Shown: positions 1 to 8,195 of the stretch, piece by piece
Layout: every line of letters begins with the position of its first letter
Position numbering within the stretch: position 1 is the first letter of the stretch
Notes under the pieces: generated by a model
What the model was told of the DNA's origin: nothing
Database searches by the model: none
The model's input: only the letters and a program-made list of their open reading frames with translations
Made by a program: the position numbers and the translations under genes
NCBI GenBank assembly: GCA_900756575.1
Contig: CAAEKQ010000103.1
Coordinates: forward strand, 1-22,477
From: an uncultured Oscillospiraceae bacterium
GTDB lineage: Bacteria > Bacillota > Clostridia > Oscillospirales > Oscillospiraceae
DNA: 22,477 nucleotides
Direction: 5' to 3'

Positions 1-20
1 CGCGCAAATCGTCAAGAAAG

Positions 21-126
21 TCTGACGAGAGATTTTTCGTCAGAAAAAGGTGTAAAACCGCAGGAATACTTTGTGTATTTCAAGGTTTTACTAACGCAAT
101 TCTGGCGGAAAAGATCCGTCAGAATT
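21..126. repeat. Cluster of three related palindromes (REP/BIME-like element)
   Basis: Three hairpins follow one another. Positions 21-28 pair with 37-44 (TCTGACGA / TCGTCAGA, 8 bp). Positions 53-59 pair with 84-90 and, inside them, 63-69 with 75-81 (7 + 7 bp, one G-T). Positions 98-109 pair with 115-126 (12 bp, one G-T, 5-nt loop). The first and third hairpins are versions of one sequence in opposite orientation, so the whole block is also one large imperfect palindrome. No T-run follows the stems, so it is not a standard terminator. A short reading frame ending at the TGA at 23-25 could be the tail of an upstream gene, but seven codons cannot identify it. From 127 to 247 I see no gene, only a weak CGCA/TGCG hairpin at 133-144. 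Confidence 0.6.
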
Positions 127-247
127 CGCAGACGCATTTGTGCGGTGTTGCCTTATGACTTGTCGCAGTTAAAACGGAATTTTCTCCGCTGATTCTCCCC
201 ATTTCCCGATGGTTTTGAATTGTTTCAAATTTATTCATAATCTCCTA

Positions 248-276
248 TTGACAATCCCGGTAAGCAGTGGTACATT
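248..276 (+). promoter_or_regulatory. Sigma-A promoter of the hrcA operon
   Basis: A perfect -35 box TTGACA (248-253) is followed by a 17-nt spacer and the -10 box TACATT (271-276). The expected transcription start, near 283, falls inside the CIRCE operator, so bound HrcA would block initiation. Confidence 0.8.
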
Positions 277-280
277 TATC

Positions 281-307
281 TTAGCACTCAGAGAGACGGA
301 GTGCTAA
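281..307 (+). promoter_or_regulatory. CIRCE operator (HrcA binding site)
   Basis: TTAGCACTC (281-289), a 9-nt spacer and GAGTGCTAA (299-307) match the CIRCE consensus exactly. CIRCE is the operator of the heat-shock repressor HrcA, so the operon is expected to be autoregulated and induced when the GroE system is titrated by unfolded protein. The hrcA ribosome binding site (AGAGGTG, about 314-320) lies just downstream. I see no second CIRCE in front of dnaK or dnaJ. Confidence 0.97.
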
Positions 308-326
308 AGCGAAAGAGGTGTGAAAC

Positions 327-1415
327 ATGGAATTAACCCAGCGGCAGAAAAAAATACTCCGGGCCGTGGTAGATTGTTATGTCGAGACCGCCGAACCGGT
401 TGGCTCAAAAACCATCGCCGCCATGCCGGGCATGGATTTTTCCTCCGCCACCATTCGCAACGAACTGGCAACGCTCACCGAGGAAGGGCTCCTGGAACAG
501 CCCCATACCTCCGCAGGGCGTGTCCCCTCTCCGGCCGGCTATCGGTTTTATATCGACGAGCTGATGCAGGATTACCGCATGAGCCGGGACGAAACCCAGA
601 AACTCTCTAAGGCAATGGACAACCGGCTTCAGGAATTTGATAAGGCCATCGCCCAGGTTGGGCAGCTGATTTCCGGCCTCACCAATCTCCCCGCCTATGC
701 CGTTGCCACAAAAAGCCGCGCCGTTACCATCCAGCACTTCGAGCTGATTCAGACTGCGCCCCACAATTTCATTCTGGTGCTGCTTACCAGTACCGAGGCC
801 GTCCGGAATAAGCTCATTAAGCTGCCGGTAGAGGTTGACGCCCAGGATCTCAAGAGTCTTACCGCTGTGCTCAACGCCAGCCTGACGGATCTGTCCGCCC
901 AGGAAATCACCCCTCAGCTTCTGGGGAAGATTCAGAAGAACGCCGGTTCCGCCGCCAGCCTGGTTTCCGTGATCGTGGACTACACCGTTTCCCTTCTCGC
1001 CGAGGAGCAGAAAAACAACGTGTATGTCACCGGTCAGACCAAGCTCTTAGGCCAGCCGGAATATCAGGACGTTGGCAAAGCCACCGAGCTCATCACCCAT
1101 CTGGATGCCGAAACCATCTCTACCCTGCCCGTCCCGGATAAAGACGATCAGGTCAAAATTCTGGTAGGCCCCGAGAATGTCTCTCAGGCCCTCAAGGATA
1201 CCAGCGTGGTCATGGCCCGCTATGATTTGGGCGATGGTATGCAGGGTATGCTTGGCGTGGTCGGCCCCACCAGAATGGACTACGCACAGGTCGCGGCAAA
1301 GCTGACATATTTCGCCGAGGGTCTGGGCAAGATGTTTTCAAAAGCATTGCCCGCAGCACCCGTAGAAAGCAGCGCACCCAAACAGATTCCAGAACCACCG
1401 AAACAGGAGGATTGA
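327..1415 (+). CDS. hrcA: Heat-inducible transcription repressor HrcA
   Basis: HrcA represses class I heat-shock genes by binding CIRCE. The 362-residue protein has an N-terminal winged-helix DNA-binding domain (about residues 1-75), followed by the family signature GRVPS at 64-68 and PAGYRFYID just after. The middle and C-terminal dimerisation region, with motifs such as VVGPTRMDY, is intact. Length is slightly above the usual 340 or so because of a proline-rich tail of about 20 residues. The start is chosen from AGAGGTG a few bases upstream, and the CIRCE sits 19 nt before it. It is the first gene of the operon. The grpE ribosome binding site AGGAGG (1405-1410) lies inside its last codons, which suggests coupled translation. 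Confidence 0.97.
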   Translation: MELTQRQKKILRAVVDCYVETAEPVGSKTIAAMPGMDFSSATIRNELATLTEEGLLEQPHTSAGRVPSPAGYRFYIDELMQDYRMSRDETQKLSKAMDNRLQEFDKAIAQVGQLISGLTNLPAYAVATKSRAVTIQHFELIQTAPHNFILVLLTSTEAVRNKLIKLPVEVDAQDLKSLTAVLNASLTDLSAQEITPQLLGKIQKNAGSAASLVSVIVDYTVSLLAEEQKNNVYVTGQTKLLGQPEYQDVGKATELITHLDAETISTLPVPDKDDQVKILVGPENVSQALKDTSVVMARYDLGDGMQGMLGVVGPTRMDYAQVAAKLTYFAEGLGKMFSKALPAAPVESSAPKQIPEPPKQED

Positions 1416-1421
1416 TCCCAT

Positions 1422-1994
1422 ATGGCAGAAGAAACAACAAAGCAGCAGGAGCCGGTTACTCCCGATCCCAAGGAAACGGAAGCAGCCGAAACCACCCAGC
1501 CCGCCGAGGAAGCGAAAACCGAGGCCGCGCAGGAACCCGCTCCTCAGCCGGAACCTGATCCCCTGGCCGAAGCTCAGGCGGCGCTGGAAAAAGAGCATGA
1601 CAATTACCTGCGGCTGGCCGCAGAGTATGATAACTACCGGAAACGTTCTCAAAAGGAAAAGGACAATATGTTCCGGGACGGCAAGGCAAGTGCCATTGAA
1701 AAGATGCTTCCGGTATACGACAATCTCAGCCGTGCTCTGGAGCAGGAAACCACCGACGCCGCCTATAAAAAGGGCGTGGAAATGACCATGACCGGTCTGG
1801 TGGAAATCCTCAAGAAACTGGAAGTCACCGTCTACGGAGCGCCGGGCGATCTCTTTGATCCCAATCTCCACAATGCAGTGATGCATATTGACGACGACAA
1901 TTATAAAGAGGGCGAAATCGTTCAGGTATTCCAGAAGGGCTTCTCCCTGGGTGACAAGGTCATCCGTCATGCAATGGTTCAGACCGCCAATTAA
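1422..1994 (+). CDS. grpE: Nucleotide exchange factor GrpE
   Basis: GrpE releases ADP from DnaK and so resets the chaperone cycle; its long helix also acts as a thermosensor in the family. The 190-residue protein has an acidic, Glu/Pro/Ala-rich disordered N-terminus (about 1-47), a coiled-coil region (about 48-105) containing YLRLAAEYDNYRKR, and the C-terminal beta domain that contacts DnaK, with FDPNLHNAVMHI at 145-156 and GDKVIRHAMV near the end. It starts 6 nt after hrcA, using AGGAGG located inside hrcA. A 50-nt gap separates it from dnaK. Confidence 0.96.
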   Translation: MAEETTKQQEPVTPDPKETEAAETTQPAEEAKTEAAQEPAPQPEPDPLAEAQAALEKEHDNYLRLAAEYDNYRKRSQKEKDNMFRDGKASAIEKMLPVYDNLSRALEQETTDAAYKKGVEMTMTGLVEILKKLEVTVYGAPGDLFDPNLHNAVMHIDDDNYKEGEIVQVFQKGFSLGDKVIRHAMVQTAN

Positions 1995-2044
1995 AGGTCT
2001 TTCAAATATGTAAAAAATTAAGATTCATATAGGAGGAAAACATT

Positions 2045-3880
<1,836 letters not shown>

Positions 3881-3891
3881 TGAATTGGCTC

Positions 3892-3924
3892 AGGTGGAGA
3901 GCGGAGTGATTTCGCTCTCCACCT
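3892..3924 (+). promoter_or_regulatory. 12-bp hairpin between dnaK and dnaJ
   Basis: AGGTGGAGAGCG (3892-3903) and CGCTCTCCACCT (3913-3924) form a perfect 12-bp stem with a 9-nt loop. No T-run follows, so it is unlikely to be a full terminator. It begins 12 nt after the dnaK stop and could stabilise the 3' end of the upstream message, mark a processing site, or lower read-through so that dnaK is made in excess over dnaJ. That role is inference. Confidence 0.7.
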
Positions 3925-3959
3925 ATGGCTGTTTATTCTGGGAATAACGAGGTGAGATC

Positions 3960-5126
3960 ATGGCAGATACAGAGAAAAGAGATTATTATGAAGTCCTGGG
4001 GGTTGACAAATCCGCCAGCGACGATGAAATAAAGAAGGCCTACCGAAAGCTGGCCAAGAAATATCATCCCGACCTGAACCCCGGCGATAAGGAAGCCGAG
4101 GAGAAGTTCAAGGAAGTGGGCGAGGCCTATGAGGTTCTGTCCGATTCCGACAAGCGCGCCCGGTATGACCAGTACGGCTTTGCCGGAGTTGACCCCAACT
4201 ATGCCGCAGGCAGTGGCTTCGGCGGCGGATTTGGCGGCGGGTTCGGCGGCTTCGATGTGGATCTGGGCAGCATTTTCAACGATTTCTTTGGCGGCGGTGC
4301 CTCCAGCGGTTCCGCTCGGAGAAACGGTCCCCGGAAGGGCGAAAATGTCCGCGCCAGCGTCACGCTAACCTTTGAGGAGGCCGCCTTTGGCTGCGAAAAG
4401 GAGGTTACCGCCTCCCGGATCGAGGACTGCGCCAAGTGTCATGGCACCGGTTCCGCCGACGGCAGCGCACCGGAGACCTGTCCCACTTGCGGCGGCAGCG
4501 GCGTGACCCGTACCGTCCGTCAGACCCCCTTTGGCGCCATGCAGCAGCAGACCACCTGTACCCGCTGCGGCGGCAGCGGTAAGGTCGTAAAGAACGCCTG
4601 CCCCACCTGCCGCGGCAAGGGCAAGGTTCGCAAAAACAAGAAGATTTCCGTCAAGATTCCCGCAGGTGTGGATAACGGTCAGGCTGTCCGTGTGGCAGGC
4701 GAAGGCTCCGTGGGCACCGGCGGCGGCCCCAAGGGTGATCTTCTGGTAGAGGTCAATGTGCTGCCCCATTCCCTGTTTGAGCGGGACGGCAGCGATGTTC
4801 TCTGCGAGATCCCCATCACGTTTGTTCAGGCTGCATTGGGCGGAGAGCTGGAGGTTCCCACCCTGGACGGCAAGGTACGCTATAACATCCCCGAGGGCAC
4901 CCAGACCGGCCCCACGTTCCGTCTCCGGGGCAAGGGTATCCCCGTGGTGGGCTATCAGAACCGCCGGGGCGATCAGTACGTAACCGTTACCATCGAGACC
5001 CCCAAGAATCTGAATAAAGAGCAGAAGGAGCTGCTGAAAAAGTTTGCCGACGCCTCCGGCGAGGAAACCTATGCCAAGCGCAAGAGCTTCTTTGAGAAGG
5101 TCAAGGACAACTTTAAGAATATCTGA
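3960..5126 (+). CDS. dnaJ: Chaperone protein DnaJ (Hsp40)
   Basis: Co-chaperone that delivers unfolded substrates to DnaK and stimulates its ATPase. The 388-residue protein is a complete type I DnaJ: J domain (about 1-72) with the HPD motif at 36-38; a Gly/Phe-rich stretch (about 82-120) with repeated FGGG units; the cysteine-rich zinc domain (157-221) with four CxxCxGxG repeats (CAKCHGTG, CPTCGGSG, CTRCGGSG, CPTCRGKG); and the C-terminal substrate-binding domains. The ribosome binding site GAGGTGAG lies just before the ATG. It is the last gene of the operon; a strong terminator follows within 10 nt. Confidence 0.97.
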   Translation: MADTEKRDYYEVLGVDKSASDDEIKKAYRKLAKKYHPDLNPGDKEAEEKFKEVGEAYEVLSDSDKRARYDQYGFAGVDPNYAAGSGFGGGFGGGFGGFDVDLGSIFNDFFGGGASSGSARRNGPRKGENVRASVTLTFEEAAFGCEKEVTASRIEDCAKCHGTGSADGSAPETCPTCGGSGVTRTVRQTPFGAMQQQTTCTRCGGSGKVVKNACPTCRGKGKVRKNKKISVKIPAGVDNGQAVRVAGEGSVGTGGGPKGDLLVEVNVLPHSLFERDGSDVLCEIPITFVQAALGGELEVPTLDGKVRYNIPEGTQTGPTFRLRGKGIPVVGYQNRRGDQYVTVTIETPKNLNKEQKELLKKFADASGEETYAKRKSFFEKVKDNFKNI

Positions 5127-5131
5127 TCATT

Positions 5132-5165
5132 ACGGTGCATTGCCTCAGGGGAATGCACCGTTTTT
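5132..5165 (+). terminator. Rho-independent terminator after dnaJ
   Basis: ACGGTGCATT (5132-5141) pairs with AATGCACCGT (5152-5161) in a 10-bp stem, followed by a T-run (5161-5165). It closes the heat-shock operon. From here to the next promoter at 5239 I see no gene. Confidence 0.9.
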
Positions 5166-5238
5166 GATTCTTCGGCGCTTTTTGGTTGTTTCGCCAATTT
5201 TCCACCGGATTTCCATGAGAATTTTTTTCTTGCATCCC

Positions 5239-5267
5239 TGTACAATCATGGGGAATCCTGATATAAT
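5239..5267 (+). promoter_or_regulatory. Promoter of the glmU-prs-pth-mfd group
   Basis: TGTACA (5239-5244), a 17-nt spacer and a perfect TATAAT (5262-5267). A TG at 5259-5260 makes it an extended -10 promoter. It lies about 50 nt before the glmU start and is the only strong promoter I see before mfd. Confidence 0.8.
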
Positions 5268-5318
5268 GTTACCATACAAGTTGAATAAATCATTTCACAG
5301 ATTTGGAGCGTGAATTGT

Positions 5319-6521
5319 TTGTCTGAGCAATCTGCGATTATTTGTCTGCCCGATGACCGTGACACCACCGGGCTGAAGAAGCCCCTAATGCTTCAGCCCA
5401 TGTCCGGAAGCCCCTTACTTTCCTGGATGGTTCGTCTGATGCGTGACAGCGGCTATACAAGATTTCTCCTGTCCTGTGACGACGAATTCCGGGATGCGGC
5501 ACTGGCCTGCTTCCCGGCTTCTGCTGTCACCACCGCAGGACCTGAGCCCAAGGCATCTGACCTCCGGGCGTTTCTCTCCCAGGCCGAGGATCAGCTGCTG
5601 GTGGTCACCGCCCCGGCGCTGCTGGGGGGAAAGGCATTGGGCGGTGTAAGCGAGGCCGCCCAAACTGCCGAAGACGCCGGTATGCTGGAGGGCTGCGGCT
5701 GCTACACCGTATCCGCCGAGTCCATTGCTTCCGTGATGGATGCTGCGAATTTTGATCTGGGCCGTTTTGCCTCGGTTCTGGGCACGGAGCTCACCGAAGC
5801 CGACGGCGCCATGGCCATTTCCGATCCCGGCGCCGTGGCAGATTTCCAGACCATTTTCAAGCGTCTGCGCAACTACTATCTCTATGCCGACGGCGTGGAA
5901 ATCTGGGATTTCGACAACTGCTACGTAGGCCCCTTCGCTGAGGTAGCCCCCGGTGCAGTTCTGATGCCCGGCACCATTCTGAAGGGCAATACCACCATCG
6001 CCGCCGGTGCCGTCATCGGCCCCAACTCCCTGCTGGAAAATGCAGTGGTGGGCGAGGGCTCCACGGTCAACGCCTCCCAGGTGTACGATTCCACCATCGG
6101 CGAGCGCACCAACGTCGGCCCCTTTGCCTATATCCGCCCGGGTTGCACCGTTGGCAACGATATCAAAGTCGGCGACTTTGTGGAGCTGAAGAACTCCACC
6201 ATCGGCAACGGCACCAAGATCTCTCATCTCACCTATGTGGGCGACACCGACCTGGGCGAGCGGATCAATCTTGGCTGCGGCACCGTCACCGTCAACTACG
6301 ACGGCAAGAGCAAATACCGCTGCACCGTGGAAGACGACTGCTTCATCGGCTGCAACACCAATATGGTGGCACCGGTGACCATCGGAAAGGGCAGCTATGT
6401 GGCCGCCGGCTCCACCATCACCGATAATGTTCCCGCCGGTTCCCTGGCCATTGCCCGGGAGCGTCAGACCAATAAGCCCGGCTGGGCCGATCAGCGCCGA
6501 AAAGACGGCAAACTGAAGTAA
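5319..6521 (+). CDS. glmU: GlmU homologue: intact acetyltransferase half, degenerate uridylyltransferase half
   Basis: GlmU normally makes UDP-GlcNAc in two steps: acetylation of GlcN-1-P by the C-terminal left-handed beta-helix, then UTP transfer by the N-terminal domain. Here the beta-helix (from about residue 195) is complete, and its key residues align with E. coli at a constant offset of 60: R273 (R333), K291 (K351), H303 (catalytic H363), Y306 (Y366), N326 (N386), K332 (K392). The N-terminal half is shorter and lacks the LAAGxGTRM nucleotide-binding loop and the PKxLH lysine; it begins IICLPDDRDTTGLKKPL instead. Gene order identifies it as the glmU (gcaD) orthologue. Start: TTG 5319 is 10 nt after GGAG (5305-5308); GTG 5310 is only 1 nt after it, too close. 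The first activity is likely kept, the second likely lost. Confidence 0.9.
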   Translation: MSEQSAIICLPDDRDTTGLKKPLMLQPMSGSPLLSWMVRLMRDSGYTRFLLSCDDEFRDAALACFPASAVTTAGPEPKASDLRAFLSQAEDQLLVVTAPALLGGKALGGVSEAAQTAEDAGMLEGCGCYTVSAESIASVMDAANFDLGRFASVLGTELTEADGAMAISDPGAVADFQTIFKRLRNYYLYADGVEIWDFDNCYVGPFAEVAPGAVLMPGTILKGNTTIAAGAVIGPNSLLENAVVGEGSTVNASQVYDSTIGERTNVGPFAYIRPGCTVGNDIKVGDFVELKNSTIGNGTKISHLTYVGDTDLGERINLGCGTVTVNYDGKSKYRCTVEDDCFIGCNTNMVAPVTIGKGSYVAAGSTITDNVPAGSLAIARERQTNKPGWADQRRKDGKLK

Positions 6522-6565
6522 GTTCTGGGGGATCCCCTTCAAAAAAGAAAAGAGAGGTATAAAGT

Positions 6566-7525
6566 ATGTATTCTCACAGCAAGGACATCAAGATTTTCTC
6601 TGCGAACTCCAACAAGCCTCTGGCAGAAGCCATTTGCCAGCGTCTTGGCCTCCCCATGGGCGACAGTGAGGTGAAGACCTTTGCGGACGGCGAGGTTTCC
6701 GTTTCCATCAACGAAACCGTCCGTGGCTGCGATGTATTCGTGATCCAGTCCACCTGTAAGCCCGTCAACGACAGCCTCATGGAGCTGCTGATCCTCATCG
6801 ACGCACTGCGCCGCGCATCCGCTGCCCGTATCACTGCCGTTATCCCCTACTTCGGCTATGCCCGTCAGGACCGTAAGGCCAAGGCCCGCGATCCCATCTC
6901 CGCAAAGCTGGTGGCAAACCTCATCACCACTGCCGGTGCTGACCGTGTGCTGACCATGGATCTCCACGCCTCTCAGATTCAGGGCTTCTTCGATATCCCT
7001 GTGGACAATCTGCTGGGCAACCCCGTATTCGTCAAGTACTATCTGGACAAGTTCCCCGAGGACGTTCGGGAAAAGATGGTTGTCGTATCCCCCGACGTCG
7101 GCTCCGTTGCCCGCGCCCGTACCTTTGCTCAGAAGGTCGGCATGAGCCTGGCCATCGTAGACAAGCGCCGTCAGAAGGCCAACTCCTGCGAGGTTATGAA
7201 CATCATCGGTGACGTTCGCGGCAAGGACTGCATCATCTTCGACGATATGATTGATACCGCCGGTTCCCTCTGCAATGCTTGCAAGGCGCTGCGTGAGGTT
7301 GGCGGCGCTGGCAAGCTCTATGGCTGCGCAAGCCACGGCGTACTCTCTGGCCCCGCGCTCCAGCGGATCGAGGACAGCTACTTCGAAGAAATTCGGATTC
7401 TCGACACCATCCCCATGCCCAAGGGCTACACCGGCGAGAAGATCAAGCAGCTGACCGTTGCCGACATGTTTGCTGAGGCCATCACCCGCATCGACGAGGA
7501 AACCTCCATCTCCTCCCTGTTCTAA
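6566..7525 (+). CDS. prs: Ribose-phosphate pyrophosphokinase (PRPP synthetase)
   Basis: Makes phosphoribosyl pyrophosphate from ribose 5-phosphate and ATP, for nucleotide, histidine, tryptophan and NAD synthesis. The 319-residue length is typical of class I enzymes. Visible motifs: an N-terminal FADGEVSVSI segment; the ATP/metal loop around YFGYARQDRKAKARDPISAK, including the flexible-loop basic residues; TMDLHASQIQGFF; and the PRPP-binding loop DDMIDTAGS at 226-234. The start is supported by AGAGAGG about 9 nt before the ATG. It follows glmU by 44 nt, and its stop overlaps the pth start (TAATG), so prs and pth are probably co-translated. Confidence 0.97.
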   Translation: MYSHSKDIKIFSANSNKPLAEAICQRLGLPMGDSEVKTFADGEVSVSINETVRGCDVFVIQSTCKPVNDSLMELLILIDALRRASAARITAVIPYFGYARQDRKAKARDPISAKLVANLITTAGADRVLTMDLHASQIQGFFDIPVDNLLGNPVFVKYYLDKFPEDVREKMVVVSPDVGSVARARTFAQKVGMSLAIVDKRRQKANSCEVMNIIGDVRGKDCIIFDDMIDTAGSLCNACKALREVGGAGKLYGCASHGVLSGPALQRIEDSYFEEIRILDTIPMPKGYTGEKIKQLTVADMFAEAITRIDEETSISSLF

Positions 7526-8118
7526 TGCTGCTGCGTTCTTCCTCCGGCTGCGATTTTCTGGTGGTGGGATTGGGCAATCCCGGCAGCAAATACTGGAACA
7601 CCCGCCACAACGTGGGCTATGCGGCCCTCGATGCCCTGGCAAAGGATCTGGGCGTCACCGTGGATCGGGTCAAGTTTCAGGGGCTTACTGCCCAGGCCAA
7701 TCTGGACGGCCACAAGTTGATTCTGCTGAAGCCCACCACATATATGAACCTCAGCGGTCAGTCCGTTCAGGCTGCCGCGAAGTTCTACAAGGTTCCCCCG
7801 GAGCATATTCTCGTTTTATCCGATGATATCTCCCTGGATTCCGGCCGACTGCGCGTCCGCAAATCCGGTTCCGCTGGCGGACACAACGGTCTCAAAAGCA
7901 TCATCGCCTCCATTGGCTCTCAGGATTTTCCCCGGGTCAAAATCGGCGTGGGCGCAAAGCCCCATCCCGACTATGACCTGGCCGACTGGGTGCTGGGTGT
8001 CTTCCCCTATGACCAGCGGGAAACCATGGAGGAAACCTACCGGCGGGCTGCCCAGGCGGCCAAGGTTCTGATTTTGCAGGGCCCCGAAGCTGCCGCCAAC
8101 CAGTTTAACCGGAAATAA
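7525..8118 (+). CDS. pth: Peptidyl-tRNA hydrolase
   Basis: Recycles tRNA by hydrolysing peptidyl-tRNA released from stalled ribosomes. The 197-residue protein carries the Pth family motifs: GLGNPG with N18, NTRHNVGY with the catalytic H28, the LSDD aspartates (100-101), and GGHNG with N121. These correspond to E. coli N10, H20, D93 and N114. The N-terminus is about 8 residues longer than in most Pth proteins. The ATG shares its first base with the last base of the prs stop and I see no clear ribosome binding site, so translation probably depends on coupling with prs. In B. subtilis a ctc (L25-like) gene lies between prs and pth (spoVC); it is absent here. Confidence 0.95.
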   Translation: MLLRSSSGCDFLVVGLGNPGSKYWNTRHNVGYAALDALAKDLGVTVDRVKFQGLTAQANLDGHKLILLKPTTYMNLSGQSVQAAAKFYKVPPEHILVLSDDISLDSGRLRVRKSGSAGGHNGLKSIIASIGSQDFPRVKIGVGAKPHPDYDLADWVLGVFPYDQRETMEETYRRAAQAAKVLILQGPEAAANQFNRK

Positions 8119-8140
8119 GTTCAATCATACGTTACACGAA

Positions 8141-8165
8141 GGCTGCATCCAAACCGGTTGCAGCC
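8141..8165 (+). other. Hairpin between pth and mfd
   Basis: GGCTGCA (8141-8147) pairs with TGCAGCC (8159-8165), extended by a further CC/GG after one mismatch. Only scattered T's follow, so this is at most a weak or partial terminator. I see no clear promoter between it and mfd. Confidence 0.4.
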
Positions 8166-8195
8166 CTTGTGTGCTTTACTTGGAAGGAGGCTCCG

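Noticed and set aside
2..25. Seven codons ending in TGA at 23-25 as the tail of an upstream gene
   Set aside because: It is plausible by position but too short to identify or to separate from chance.
6527..6537. GGGGATCCCC palindrome between glmU and prs as a terminator
   Set aside because: It has no loop and no adequate T-run, and the genes read as one unit with 44 nt between them.
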